DNA of 54,011 nt from Alteromonas sp. KUL106 (lineage in GTDB: Bacteria > Pseudomonadota > Gammaproteobacteria > Enterobacterales > Alteromonadaceae): NCBI RefSeq assembly GCF_009811415.1, contig NZ_BLIG01000035.1, positions 1-54,011 on the forward strand. Reading direction: 5' to 3'. Position 1 is the stretch's first letter. Each line of letters begins with the position of its first letter. A model generated the notes under the pieces. It was given only the letters and a program-made list of their open reading frames with translations, was not told the origin of the DNA and did not search any database. A program made the position numbers and the translations under genes. Positions 6,592-14,790 of the stretch are shown here, piece by piece.

Positions 6592-8658
6592 ATGAATAAC
6601 GCGTTTTGTGTAACAGAACCAGACTGGAACAATATTAAAGCTGCTGACATCACTGAGCAGCCCTTTTTGTCAGACGAAAAAACACTCATCGTCCCTACAC
6701 AATATGGTGAATTGAATCTAAGCATTAGTCAGTTTGGTTTACGTATTCAAAGCGACGTTAACCAAACTGATAACTTCGGTATGCTTGCTCAAGCACCAGC
6801 AAGCCTTACGTTATTGCTTTCGGGTGACAAATCACACAGTACTCTTACCGCTGGCGACTACCGGCTGGAAATTTTTGCGTCCCCCCTCCATTTCAAGCTG
6901 TACAAAAATGACATGCTTGTTCAGCAAAGCGCCACTGACGGGCACTTTGTACGTCAGCACCGCTTGCCGCCCTTCGCCAAAACTGATCACGGTTGGCTTA
7001 TAAGTTTAGAGCTCAGCTACGACGAGGCGGTTTATGGTCTTGGCGAGAAATGGGGCAAGCTTGACAAGCGCGGCCAGCTTATTCGCTCATATAATCACGA
7101 TGCCTTGGGTGTAAACGCTGAAAAGTCTTACAAAAATACGCCTTACGCATGGAGCCCTGAAGGCTGGAACTTATTTGTGCATACACCCGCTCCTGTCACT
7201 CATGGTGTCGGCTATGCGCTCTGGTCACAGCGAGCGTATGTATGCTTGGTTGAAGACGGTTTACTCGACCTGTTTTTATTCCACCAAGACTCGCCAGCTA
7301 AAAGCCTTAAAACCTACAGCGAACTTACCGGCTTTGCCCCAATACCACCAACATGGAGCTTAGGTGTCATTCTATCTAAAGCGTATTACAAAGACGCTGA
7401 TGAGCTTCTTGCGGTTGCTAGGGAAGTGCGCGAAAAGAATATGCCTTGCGATGTCATTACCCTTGATGGACGTGCATGGCAAGATACGGATACACGATTC
7501 GCTTTTGAGTGGGACCCTAAGCGCTACGCCGACCCGCAGCCTGTTATTGATGAACTGAAAGCGTTAGGGTTTAAGATCTGCGTGTGGGAATATCCCATGA
7601 TTTCGGTGAACAACCCCCTTTACAAACAAGCCGCTGAAAAAGGCTGGCTAATAAAGGATAAACGCACTGGGGAAGCTTATCGCTATGAATGGGACTTAAG
7701 CCCCTTCGGTGAAGTACTCACACCACTGCCAGATTCAGGTATTTTAGACTTTACTAACCCAGACGCTTACGAGTTTTGGAAAACCTCACATAAACCTTTG
7801 TTTGACCTTGGTGTAGACATGATCAAGGCTGACTTTGGCGAACAGCTAGAGGACGACAATATGCTGTCTTATAGCGGTGATTCAGGTAATCGGCTACACA
7901 ATGTTTACAGTATGCTATACAACCGCTGTGTCTATGAAGCTGCAGTAGCCTACTGTAAAACCGGCCCTTTTCTATTCAGCCGTTCTGCTTGGACGGGAAG
8001 TCAGCGTTATCCATCGCAGTGGGGCGGCGACCCCCAAGCCGATTGGCACGGGCTAGCAGCAAGTATTCGTGGCAGTTTGTCTTGGGGCATGTCAGGCGGC
8101 CCGTTCTTTGCCACCGACATTGGTGGTTTTTACAAAGATACCCGAGATGCAGAGCTATACGTAAGATGGGCGCAGGCGTCAGTGTTTAGTGCCCATATGC
8201 GATTGCACGGAATTGGGCCTCGTGAGCCTTGGTCATACGGCGATGCTGCTTCTGATGCAGTATTTGAGGCACTGAGGCTAAGATATAAGCTTATTCCTTA
8301 CTTGAAAGAAACCGCAGAAAAGGCATCACAAACCGGTCTTCCGGTGCAGCGCGCCATGGCGTTAGCATTCCCTAACGAGCCACTATCCCATAACTTCGAA
8401 CAGCAGTTTATGTGTGGCGATGACTTACTCGTTATTCCTTGTGTCGTACCTGGGGGCAAGATTAAGTACTACTTGCCCAAAGGCGAATGGGTGCGCTTTG
8501 GTACTGATGAAATCGTCAAGGGGGAGCAGTATAAGGAAGAAATACTCACGCTGCACGACGTCGCTGTGTTTATCCGAAAAGGCAGACGCATCGTGCTAGG
8601 CCCTGATGTTCAACATACCGATATGGACATGTCTAACACAACGCATTGGCCAGCATAG
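6592..8658 (+). CDS. GH31 alpha-glycosidase (alpha-xylosidase/YicI-like)
   Basis: Retaining alpha-glycosidase (688 aa), predicted cytoplasmic as no signal peptide is seen. N-terminal beta-sandwich (about 1-250), then a TIM barrel. The nucleophile is D414 in KADFGE and the acid/base D480 in QWGGD. The closest remembered pattern is E. coli YicI (alpha-xylosidase): FEWDP, DFTNPDA, SRSA..GSQ, DIGGF, HMRLHG...PREPW. The ATG at 6592 is preferred over 6574 because GAAGGG lies ten bases upstream and the earlier ATG sits inside the operator palindrome. It is followed 16 bases later by a sodium symporter. Context suggests a sulfosugar glycoside such as sulfoquinovosylglycerol. However, the Tyr that follows DIGG in sulfoquinovosidases is Phe here (F513), and the expected Trp in the R-x-x-W sulfonate pocket also appears as Phe. 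Substrate is therefore unsettled. Confidence 0.88.
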   Translation: MNNAFCVTEPDWNNIKAADITEQPFLSDEKTLIVPTQYGELNLSISQFGLRIQSDVNQTDNFGMLAQAPASLTLLLSGDKSHSTLTAGDYRLEIFASPLHFKLYKNDMLVQQSATDGHFVRQHRLPPFAKTDHGWLISLELSYDEAVYGLGEKWGKLDKRGQLIRSYNHDALGVNAEKSYKNTPYAWSPEGWNLFVHTPAPVTHGVGYALWSQRAYVCLVEDGLLDLFLFHQDSPAKSLKTYSELTGFAPIPPTWSLGVILSKAYYKDADELLAVAREVREKNMPCDVITLDGRAWQDTDTRFAFEWDPKRYADPQPVIDELKALGFKICVWEYPMISVNNPLYKQAAEKGWLIKDKRTGEAYRYEWDLSPFGEVLTPLPDSGILDFTNPDAYEFWKTSHKPLFDLGVDMIKADFGEQLEDDNMLSYSGDSGNRLHNVYSMLYNRCVYEAAVAYCKTGPFLFSRSAWTGSQRYPSQWGGDPQADWHGLAASIRGSLSWGMSGGPFFATDIGGFYKDTRDAELYVRWAQASVFSAHMRLHGIGPREPWSYGDAASDAVFEALRLRYKLIPYLKETAEKASQTGLPVQRAMALAFPNEPLSHNFEQQFMCGDDLLVIPCVVPGGKIKYYLPKGEWVRFGTDEIVKGEQYKEEILTLHDVAVFIRKGRRIVLGPDVQHTDMDMSNTTHWPA

Positions 8659-8674
8659 CGCGAAGGAGCAGTTC

Positions 8675-10402
8675 ATGGATATCACCCTTACCCTGTTGTC
8701 ATGCTTGGCATTTATGGCACTGGTTGCCGTTATTTCTTACATGAAAACAAAAGGGGAAGTTAACACGCAAGACGGTTACTTTCTTGCTGGAAGAGGGCTA
8801 ACCGGCACTTTTATTGCTGGCTCCATGATCCTTACCAACCTCTCTGCAGAGCAGCTTATTGGCTTAAATGGCTCTGCGTTCGGCTACAATTTAAGTGCGA
8901 TGGCGTGGGAGGTCACGGCCGGTATTTCTACCATTATCATGGCGTTAATTTTCCTTCCTAGATATCTTGCTGGCGCTTTTTCGACACTGCCTGAATTCTT
9001 GCGTGACCGCTTCGACGACAGCGTGCGCAGAATGACGGTGGTGCTGTTTATGGTGGGCTATTCACTCATTACAATTCCGTCGGTGCTTTACTCTGGCTCT
9101 ATCGCCGTGCTGAGGCTTTTTGATGTACCTGCGCTTTTCAACGTAAGCTATGAAATGGGGTTGGTACTCACCATTGTTATCGTTGGCACGATTGGGGCAC
9201 TTTATGCCATATTCGGTGGCTTAAAAGCCGTCGCTGTTTCAGATACCATTAACGGTGTAGGGCTTTTAATTGTGGGATTACTGGTTCCTATTCTTGGCTT
9301 AGTTGCGCTAGGAGACGGCAGCTTTAGTGAGGGCCTTTCTACTATTGCCACAACGGAAACCGAAAAACTTAATGCGATAGGTGGAGCGGATGACCCTGTG
9401 CCCTTTGGCACTATTTTTACGGGCATGATTTTAGCTAATCTGTTCTACTGGGGTACCAACCAATACGTAATCCAACGCACTCTTGGGGCGAAAAATCTGG
9501 TTGAGGGCCAAAAAGGGGTGTTGTTTTCAGGCTACTTCAAAGTGCTCGTGCCCTTTATGATGATGCTACCTGGTGTCATTGCTTATCATCTATATCAGGA
9601 CGAAAATCTGCAAACTATCGATCTTGCCTATCCCCATTTAGTCAAAGATGTGCTGCCGCAGTACTTGTCAGGGTTCTTTTTAGCAGTATTACTGGGCGCG
9701 GTGTTTAGCTCTTTTAACTCACTTCTTAATAGTGCTGCGACCCTGTTTTGTTTGGATGTTTATAAACCCTTCAAGAAAAATAACGTGACTGATGAAAAAC
9801 TTATTCGCGTCGCCAAAATCACCAGTATTGTTATTGCCGTACTTTCTTTTATCACTGCGCCGCTATTGATGTTTGCTCCTGAAGGGTTGTGGCAAATCAT
9901 TCGTATATTTACGGGCTTCTACAATATTCCTGTCATTACTATCGTACTTGTTGGTTTGTTTACAAAACGCGTGCCCGCGCTAGCCGCGAAGGTCGCTATC
10001 ATTTTCCATGTGATTGCTTACGGGTTATTGAAGTTTGTGTGGGAAGTGGATATTAATTTTATTCATATCTATGCCATTTTGTTCGCCATCGAACTGGCAA
10101 TAATGTTGACCATAGGCAAGCTGTACCCGATGGCAACCCCGTGGCAATTCACGCCGAAAGCCGCAGTCAATATGACGCCATGGCGCTATGCTATTCCCTG
10201 CGCCATCATACTCGTTGGCCTTATCACCACACTCTATCTTATGTTCTCTCCGATAGGGTTTGTTGGTGGTCTTAGTAACGCCTTTTTACCTGCTCTCGTT
10301 GGCCTTTGGGCGACCTGTTTTGTCGCCATTGGCGTCAGTGTAAAGTGGTGGCGAATAAGATACGAGAGAGGCCTACATCGCCTAACTTCGCAGCCCGCTT
10401 AA
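8675..10402 (+). CDS. Sodium:solute symporter (SSS/SLC5 family)
   Basis: Inner-membrane sodium-coupled transporter (575 aa) with about 14 hydrophobic segments. Typical SSS features include DGYFLAGRGLTGTFIAGSM near the N-terminus, NLSAEQLIGLNGSAFGY, IFGGLKAVAVSDTINGVG and the LGAVFSSFNSLLNSAATLF segment. The vSGLT/YidK-like sugar transporters are the nearest group I recognise. The ATG at 8675 is preceded by AAGGAG six bases upstream; longer in-frame starts overlap the GH31 gene. Co-transcribed with GH31, it probably imports the glycoside that the enzyme cleaves. The stop overlaps the stop of the convergent cation efflux gene by four bases. Confidence 0.87.
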   Translation: MDITLTLLSCLAFMALVAVISYMKTKGEVNTQDGYFLAGRGLTGTFIAGSMILTNLSAEQLIGLNGSAFGYNLSAMAWEVTAGISTIIMALIFLPRYLAGAFSTLPEFLRDRFDDSVRRMTVVLFMVGYSLITIPSVLYSGSIAVLRLFDVPALFNVSYEMGLVLTIVIVGTIGALYAIFGGLKAVAVSDTINGVGLLIVGLLVPILGLVALGDGSFSEGLSTIATTETEKLNAIGGADDPVPFGTIFTGMILANLFYWGTNQYVIQRTLGAKNLVEGQKGVLFSGYFKVLVPFMMMLPGVIAYHLYQDENLQTIDLAYPHLVKDVLPQYLSGFFLAVLLGAVFSSFNSLLNSAATLFCLDVYKPFKKNNVTDEKLIRVAKITSIVIAVLSFITAPLLMFAPEGLWQIIRIFTGFYNIPVITIVLVGLFTKRVPALAAKVAIIFHVIAYGLLKFVWEVDINFIHIYAILFAIELAIMLTIGKLYPMATPWQFTPKAAVNMTPWRYAIPCAIILVGLITTLYLMFSPIGFVGGLSNAFLPALVGLWATCFVAIGVSVKWWRIRYERGLHRLTSQPA

Positions 10403-11349
10403 AGCTCCTCGTGCTCTTGTTTATGGGAATGAGCGTGTAAATGGTCATTCTCATCGCGGCAAGGCTCTCCTGGCAATTCAAACTCTATCGTAGTATGCGC
10501 AAGTCCATACGGCGCTAAGCTCGTATGGACGTCTTCTTTGAGTAATCTAAGTTTGTCATTGTCTATCGCGCAGTTTATTACCACATGTGCAGTGAGCACG
10601 TGCTGCTCGCCGTCGAGCGACCAAAAATGCACGTGATGAACTTCCTCAACATGCGGCATAGACAATAGCGCGTCGCTAATTGCATTCCTTGTAGCCAAAT
10701 CAGGTACGCCCTGCAAGAACAGGGTCATGGTTTGGACTATGTATCGCACCACGTTAATGAGAATAAAAAGCGTAAAACCAATCGACAAAATTGGGTCAAG
10801 AATAGGCCATTCAACAAAATGAAGAACGATAGCAACAACCAGTACGGCGACCCACCCCATTGCGTCTTCAATCAGGTGCCAGTTAAGTACCTTTTCATTC
10901 ATTGAGTGACCGCCGTGAAGTTTATAAGCGGCGACGCCATTCACAATAATGCCAAGTATCGCCAGCCCAATCATCCCCTCGGTAACCGGCATTTCTGGGT
11001 TAAATAATCGGGGGATGGCCTCAGACAATATCCATACAGACCCTACAACAAGGATCACGCCATTTACCATCGCCCCCATCAAGCTCAATCGCTTGAAACC
11101 GTAAGTGTATTTTTCCGTTGACGCCTTGTGCCCGAGCTTGCTCAAATACCATGCTAGGCCTATTGAAAGTGAGTCACCTAAATCATGCACCGCGTCTGCC
11201 ATAATGGCGACGCTATTCGTTAGCCACCCGCCAATAAATTCAATAATAGTGAATATAAAATTGAGCCAAAATGCCCATCCGATGCGCTTGGAGTCTTCGT
11301 TACTCGCCGAAGGGGCACAATGGTGGTGCCCGTGATGATGGTGGTGCAT
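10399..11349 (-). CDS. Cation diffusion facilitator, Zn/Cd/Co type
   Basis: Proton-coupled heavy-metal efflux protein of the inner membrane (316 aa). It has a His-rich N-terminus (MHHHHHGHHH) and another His-rich tail, six membrane segments, and the paired HxxxD metal sites H55/D59 (VHDLGDS, TM2) and H158/D162 (HLIEDAMGW, TM5). This pair is the zinc/cadmium pattern in the CDF family. The C-terminal cytoplasmic domain (about 210-295) holds the ferredoxin-like fold typical of CzcD/ZitB. It stands alone between convergent neighbours and shows no link to the sugar genes. Confidence 0.92.
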   Translation of the reverse strand: MHHHHHGHHHCAPSASNEDSKRIGWAFWLNFIFTIIEFIGGWLTNSVAIMADAVHDLGDSLSIGLAWYLSKLGHKASTEKYTYGFKRLSLMGAMVNGVILVVGSVWILSEAIPRLFNPEMPVTEGMIGLAILGIIVNGVAAYKLHGGHSMNEKVLNWHLIEDAMGWVAVLVVAIVLHFVEWPILDPILSIGFTLFILINVVRYIVQTMTLFLQGVPDLATRNAISDALLSMPHVEEVHHVHFWSLDGEQHVLTAHVVINCAIDNDKLRLLKEDVHTSLAPYGLAHTTIEFELPGEPCRDENDHLHAHSHKQEHEEL

Positions 11350-11432
11350 GTTAGTGTCCGATGCGATTTATACCTACTATATCATACCAATTCGTTTCAT
11401 CTTCTTTTTGACACTCTTGGGATAGATGGGTG

Positions 11433-11463
11433 TAGCTTAGCGTGCCCATTGCACGCCAAGCTA
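11433..11463 (-). terminator. Strong hairpin after the halogenase operon
   Basis: TAGCTTAGCGTGC pairs with GCACGCCAAGCTA, 12 of 13 positions, loop CCATT. It lies just past the stop of the first halogenase gene on the minus strand. There is no clear U-run, so it may act as a 3' end or stabiliser rather than a simple intrinsic terminator. Confidence 0.5.
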
Positions 11464-11480
11464 AACGTTCTCTTTGATGC

Positions 11481-12965
11481 TTACCCGCAGAACCGAGTAA
11501 TGTAGTCTTGGTGTGGAGGCAACTTAGCAACGGTTTTTTCAATGCCTTGCTTGATACCATTTAATAGGGTTTCCAACTCTTGTCGGCTCATTGTATCGAC
11601 AATTGGGTGGTAACTTTGGGGTGTTAACCCTTGTCCAATCATGACTTGCTGCCAAGAATCATCGAATAGTTCACTGCCTTCTCTAAACACTCGCCCTGTT
11701 TTCTTGAATAAATCAATACGATGCCGCAAAGAGGCTGGAATATCCATTTGACGACAGTGACGCCAAAACGGTGAATCCGTCCTGTTGGTCACATGATAGT
11801 GAAGGATGATGAAATCTCGGATGTGCTCTATGTCAAAGTCAGCTTGACGGTTAAACTCATCAATGTCCTCTTGCACAATTCCTGCCGTTGGAAACATGCG
11901 AAGAAAGCGCACTATACCCTGCTGAATAAGGTGAATACTTGTAGACTCCAAAGGCTCTAGGAAGCCACTGGCCAGCCCTAGTGCTAGACAGTTTCGGTTC
12001 CACTGCTTGCGACGCCTTCCCGTTCTAAAATGAATAACTTTAGGATTATTGAGTGGTTTGCCTTCAACGTTATTCAGTAGTTTCTCAATGACTTCATCAT
12101 CAGAAAAATAATTGCTGCAAAACACCATGCCATTGCCAACACGGTTTTGAAGAGGAATTCTCCATTGCCAGCCCGCTTCATGTGCAATACAACGCGTATA
12201 AGGGATAGGGTCGCCTACCGACTCTGTCTGGACGGCAACGGCGCTATCACAAGGTAACCAATGTGACCAATCTTCATAGCCTGTATGGAGTGCTTTTTCT
12301 ATCAACAAGCCTTTGAAGCCTGTGCAATCAATGAAGAAATCACCTTCAACCACTTCACCAGAGGCTAACGTTAATGACGTTATAAAACCGTCCTGCTCTC
12401 TTGTTGTGACTTCTTTTATTGTAGAGTCAATACGACGCAGCCCTTCTTTCTCTGCCAAATTTCGTAAAAATGCAGCATAGCGGGTAGCGTCAATGTGGTA
12501 GGCGTAATTCAAGCCGTTGTTAGGTAAGTGTGCAAATTTATTCGCCTCTGCTGCTTTTCTTTCTAGGCAGTAATCGCCAAAATCTGTCGCGATACCTTCT
12601 TTTAGGCCTCGCATCCAAAAATGCTGAAAACCCGCCGCCCAGCAGTCTTTCCCCGTTACACCAAAAGCATGTAAGTAAGCATGTTCCAACTCTTTCCAAT
12701 TTTCAAAGTTAATGCCTAACTTAAATGTTGCATTGGTCTGAGCCATAAACTCTTGCTCATTAATTTTGAGCAGCTTATGAAAAAAGACAAGCGTTGGGAT
12801 CGTCGCCTCGCCTACCCCCACAGTGCCAATCTCAGAGCTTTCAATTAGCGTAACATCAACTTCTTTACCTAATAGCCGCGTGAATGCGGCTGCAGCCATC
12901 CAGCCGGCGGTGCCTCCACCCGCAATGACCAGTCGCTGCTTTTTCTTCGTCTGCGTTGATACCAT
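11481..12965 (-). CDS. Flavin-dependent tryptophan halogenase family protein (1)
   Basis: FADH2-dependent halogenase of the PrnA/tryptophan-halogenase family (494 aa). It shows the FAD motif GGGTAGW (16-22), the catalytic lysine K82 (FKLGINF), the halogenase signature WQWRIP (266-271) and the E340/S341 pair in EPLEST. All key elements are intact, so it is likely active. It is last in a minus-strand set: second halogenase, SapC, cupin-like protein, then this gene, behind a TonB receptor. This combination recurs next to TonB receptors for carbohydrates in Caulobacter- and Alteromonas-type bacteria; the related BrvH brominates free indole in vitro. The native substrate is unknown. The ATG has GAGG five bases upstream. 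Confidence 0.88.
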   Translation of the reverse strand: MVSTQTKKKQRLVIAGGGTAGWMAAAAFTRLLGKEVDVTLIESSEIGTVGVGEATIPTLVFFHKLLKINEQEFMAQTNATFKLGINFENWKELEHAYLHAFGVTGKDCWAAGFQHFWMRGLKEGIATDFGDYCLERKAAEANKFAHLPNNGLNYAYHIDATRYAAFLRNLAEKEGLRRIDSTIKEVTTREQDGFITSLTLASGEVVEGDFFIDCTGFKGLLIEKALHTGYEDWSHWLPCDSAVAVQTESVGDPIPYTRCIAHEAGWQWRIPLQNRVGNGMVFCSNYFSDDEVIEKLLNNVEGKPLNNPKVIHFRTGRRRKQWNRNCLALGLASGFLEPLESTSIHLIQQGIVRFLRMFPTAGIVQEDIDEFNRQADFDIEHIRDFIILHYHVTNRTDSPFWRHCRQMDIPASLRHRIDLFKKTGRVFREGSELFDDSWQQVMIGQGLTPQSYHPIVDTMSRQELETLLNGIKQGIEKTVAKLPPHQDYITRFCG

Positions 12966-12978
12966 GTTTACCTCTAAT

Positions 12979-14046
12979 TTAATGCTTTAAATTGTTAACT
13001 AGCCATGCTTTGAACTGGCGTACGGTATTTTCATCTAATTCGCCCAGCGGCCCTTGCTTTGACAAAGGAATATGATTAAAGCGAGCGCCGTCGCTATCAA
13101 AAACATAAAAATCAAAGAGAGCTCGCCATGCTTCCCGCTGTGGTTCGGGTAACTGCTTTAGCGTCAGCAAAGCGTGATAAAGGACATTTTCAGAGCGGCC
13201 AATGTAAGCAGGGACATCCCGCCACCAGTAGTTAATCAGTAAGTTGATTGACTCGGTACCTTCAATGTGATGCCACCACATTGAAGGTATATACAGGGCA
13301 TCACCCGGCAGTAGCTCTACCACTAAGGCATGCTCAATCGCCCTTTCAAATCGTGGATATTGCTTCAAGTCTGGTTCACTAAAATCGACCATGCTAATCG
13401 CCTGACCAGCTGGGGTAAAATGAAGCGGCCCAACATAAAGGTTTTTTGTCTGTGATGGAGGAAACAAGGTTACCCTTCGCTTACCTGACGCGACACAAAT
13501 CAAGTTATCGGGTGCGTCATAATGCGCCGCGATTCGACTTTTGTTACCTATCCACAGCGTTCCCAATGGATTTAACGATGCCAACGCTATTTTGTTTGTT
13601 TCTAGCAAGCCGGGCAGACAGGTATCAACCGTTGTGGAACCCACATAAAGCGTATCAGCCATGGCATCATGCTGCTGCGACAATAGGGCGGCGAGGGCAT
13701 TTTTAAACGGCATTTTAGCTCGCGTGAAATTGAAGCCGTTCATATCGTCGTTATAAAACATGCGGCCATCAGCGGAAGCGGGTAAACGAATCGCATCGAC
13801 AACCGCGCCTCTATCGTACTTGAGAAGGTATTCGCACAAAGACTCGTTGCCCATTCTGGCCGCCTGAACGAGCGGCCACTCAGAAACCAGCTGTTTAATA
13901 ACAAGGGGTTGGTCACGTTGGGTAAGACATGCAACAAGCCCATCATAGGCGCACGCCATTTCCGACAATGTAACTGTTTCTGGTGAAGGGCAGTGACGCT
14001 GCCACATTTTATCCATGGTCAAACACGACTTTTTTGTATCTGTCAC
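12979..14046 (-). CDS. Cupin-like (JmjC/Cupin_8) domain protein
   Basis: Predicted 2-oxoglutarate/Fe(II) oxygenase-like protein (355 aa). The double-stranded beta-helix core (about 180-290) contains the metal-site pattern AAHYDAPDN (H-x-D) and a later WWHHIEG histidine, as in Cupin_8/JmjC hydroxylases. Upstream it has PLVIKQLVSEWP, typical of the family. The annotated start is a GTG without a clear ribosome site; an ATG about ten codons in is an alternative. It lies between SapC and a halogenase, 13 bases before the latter. Substrate is unknown; a protein or small-molecule hydroxylase acting with the halogenases is possible. Confidence 0.8.
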   Translation of the reverse strand: MTDTKKSCLTMDKMWQRHCPSPETVTLSEMACAYDGLVACLTQRDQPLVIKQLVSEWPLVQAARMGNESLCEYLLKYDRGAVVDAIRLPASADGRMFYNDDMNGFNFTRAKMPFKNALAALLSQQHDAMADTLYVGSTTVDTCLPGLLETNKIALASLNPLGTLWIGNKSRIAAHYDAPDNLICVASGKRRVTLFPPSQTKNLYVGPLHFTPAGQAISMVDFSEPDLKQYPRFERAIEHALVVELLPGDALYIPSMWWHHIEGTESINLLINYWWRDVPAYIGRSENVLYHALLTLKQLPEPQREAWRALFDFYVFDSDGARFNHIPLSKQGPLGELDENTVRQFKAWLVNNLKH

Positions 14047-14064
14047 GGCTATTTATCATTTTGC

Positions 14065-14784
14065 TCACGCACGTTCTTTTTTCAATTCGACAAGTGCTCG
14101 CATTTGGGACATCGACGCTAGCATCATATAAATCGTATTCAGGTGACCTTTTTCGTGTAGCTCACCGAGCGCGTCTTTGTCCAAAGCCTTAAGCACATCT
14201 TCATTAATCGTGTAAAAGCCAGACAAACGACTCGTTCCGCTGCCGTCCAAGTCTATATCTACCACGAATGACTCAATCAGATTATGTGCCTCAAGCGCTT
14301 CAATAAAGTTCGCGTGATTAGCTTGTGCCTCGTGCAGTGTACTAAGCACATTCGCTATATTATCAATGTACTCGCTATTCCCCCCATGAGGTAAGAATAC
14401 GTCAACCGCATTTTCGCGAGTTTCGTTTACCACTCTTGGATCATCAATATCCACGTGGATAGATAATCGCTCTTGACCATCGGTATTGCTTCTACCAATT
14501 AAAAACGGTCCCTTTTCAATCACTAATGGGCGATACGATGCCTGCCATTTGTTAGCGTTGAGAAATAAATTTTCACCTTGCTCTAACCCGAGTAGCGCGA
14601 CCATCTGAAACTTACCTTCACCATCTTTTGCGAAAATAAGAGGGTAATGTGCTTGAGCATGTCTAGCTTCAATAGGAAAGGCTGCTACACACATTTGCTT
14701 GGCATCTGGTGAAAGCGAAAAGTCTTGCAATACTTTCAGGTCTTTGTGTTCCACATTATTTAGCAAAACATGATTTGCCATCAT
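14065..14784 (-). CDS. SapC family protein
   Basis: SapC-family protein (239 aa), named after the S-layer locus of Campylobacter; the biochemical role is not established. Recognisable stretches are HYPLIFAKD, VALLGLEQGENLFLN, YRPLVIEKGPFLIG and the C-terminal LSGFYTINEDVLKALD. No signal peptide or membrane segment. AGGAG lies before two consecutive ATG codons. It follows the second halogenase by six bases, so translation is probably coupled. SapC proteins commonly accompany TonB receptors and halogenases in this kind of cluster. Confidence 0.83.
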   Translation of the reverse strand: MMANHVLLNNVEHKDLKVLQDFSLSPDAKQMCVAAFPIEARHAQAHYPLIFAKDGEGKFQMVALLGLEQGENLFLNANKWQASYRPLVIEKGPFLIGRSNTDGQERLSIHVDIDDPRVVNETRENAVDVFLPHGGNSEYIDNIANVLSTLHEAQANHANFIEALEAHNLIESFVVDIDLDGSGTSRLSGFYTINEDVLKALDKDALGELHEKGHLNTIYMMLASMSQMRALVELKKERA

Positions 14785-14790
14785 TTTCTC

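Noticed and set aside
6592..8658. Naming the GH31 gene yihQ (canonical sulfoquinovosidase)
   Set aside because: The expected Tyr after DIGG is Phe and the Trp of the sulfonate pocket is not found, so the specific name is not justified.
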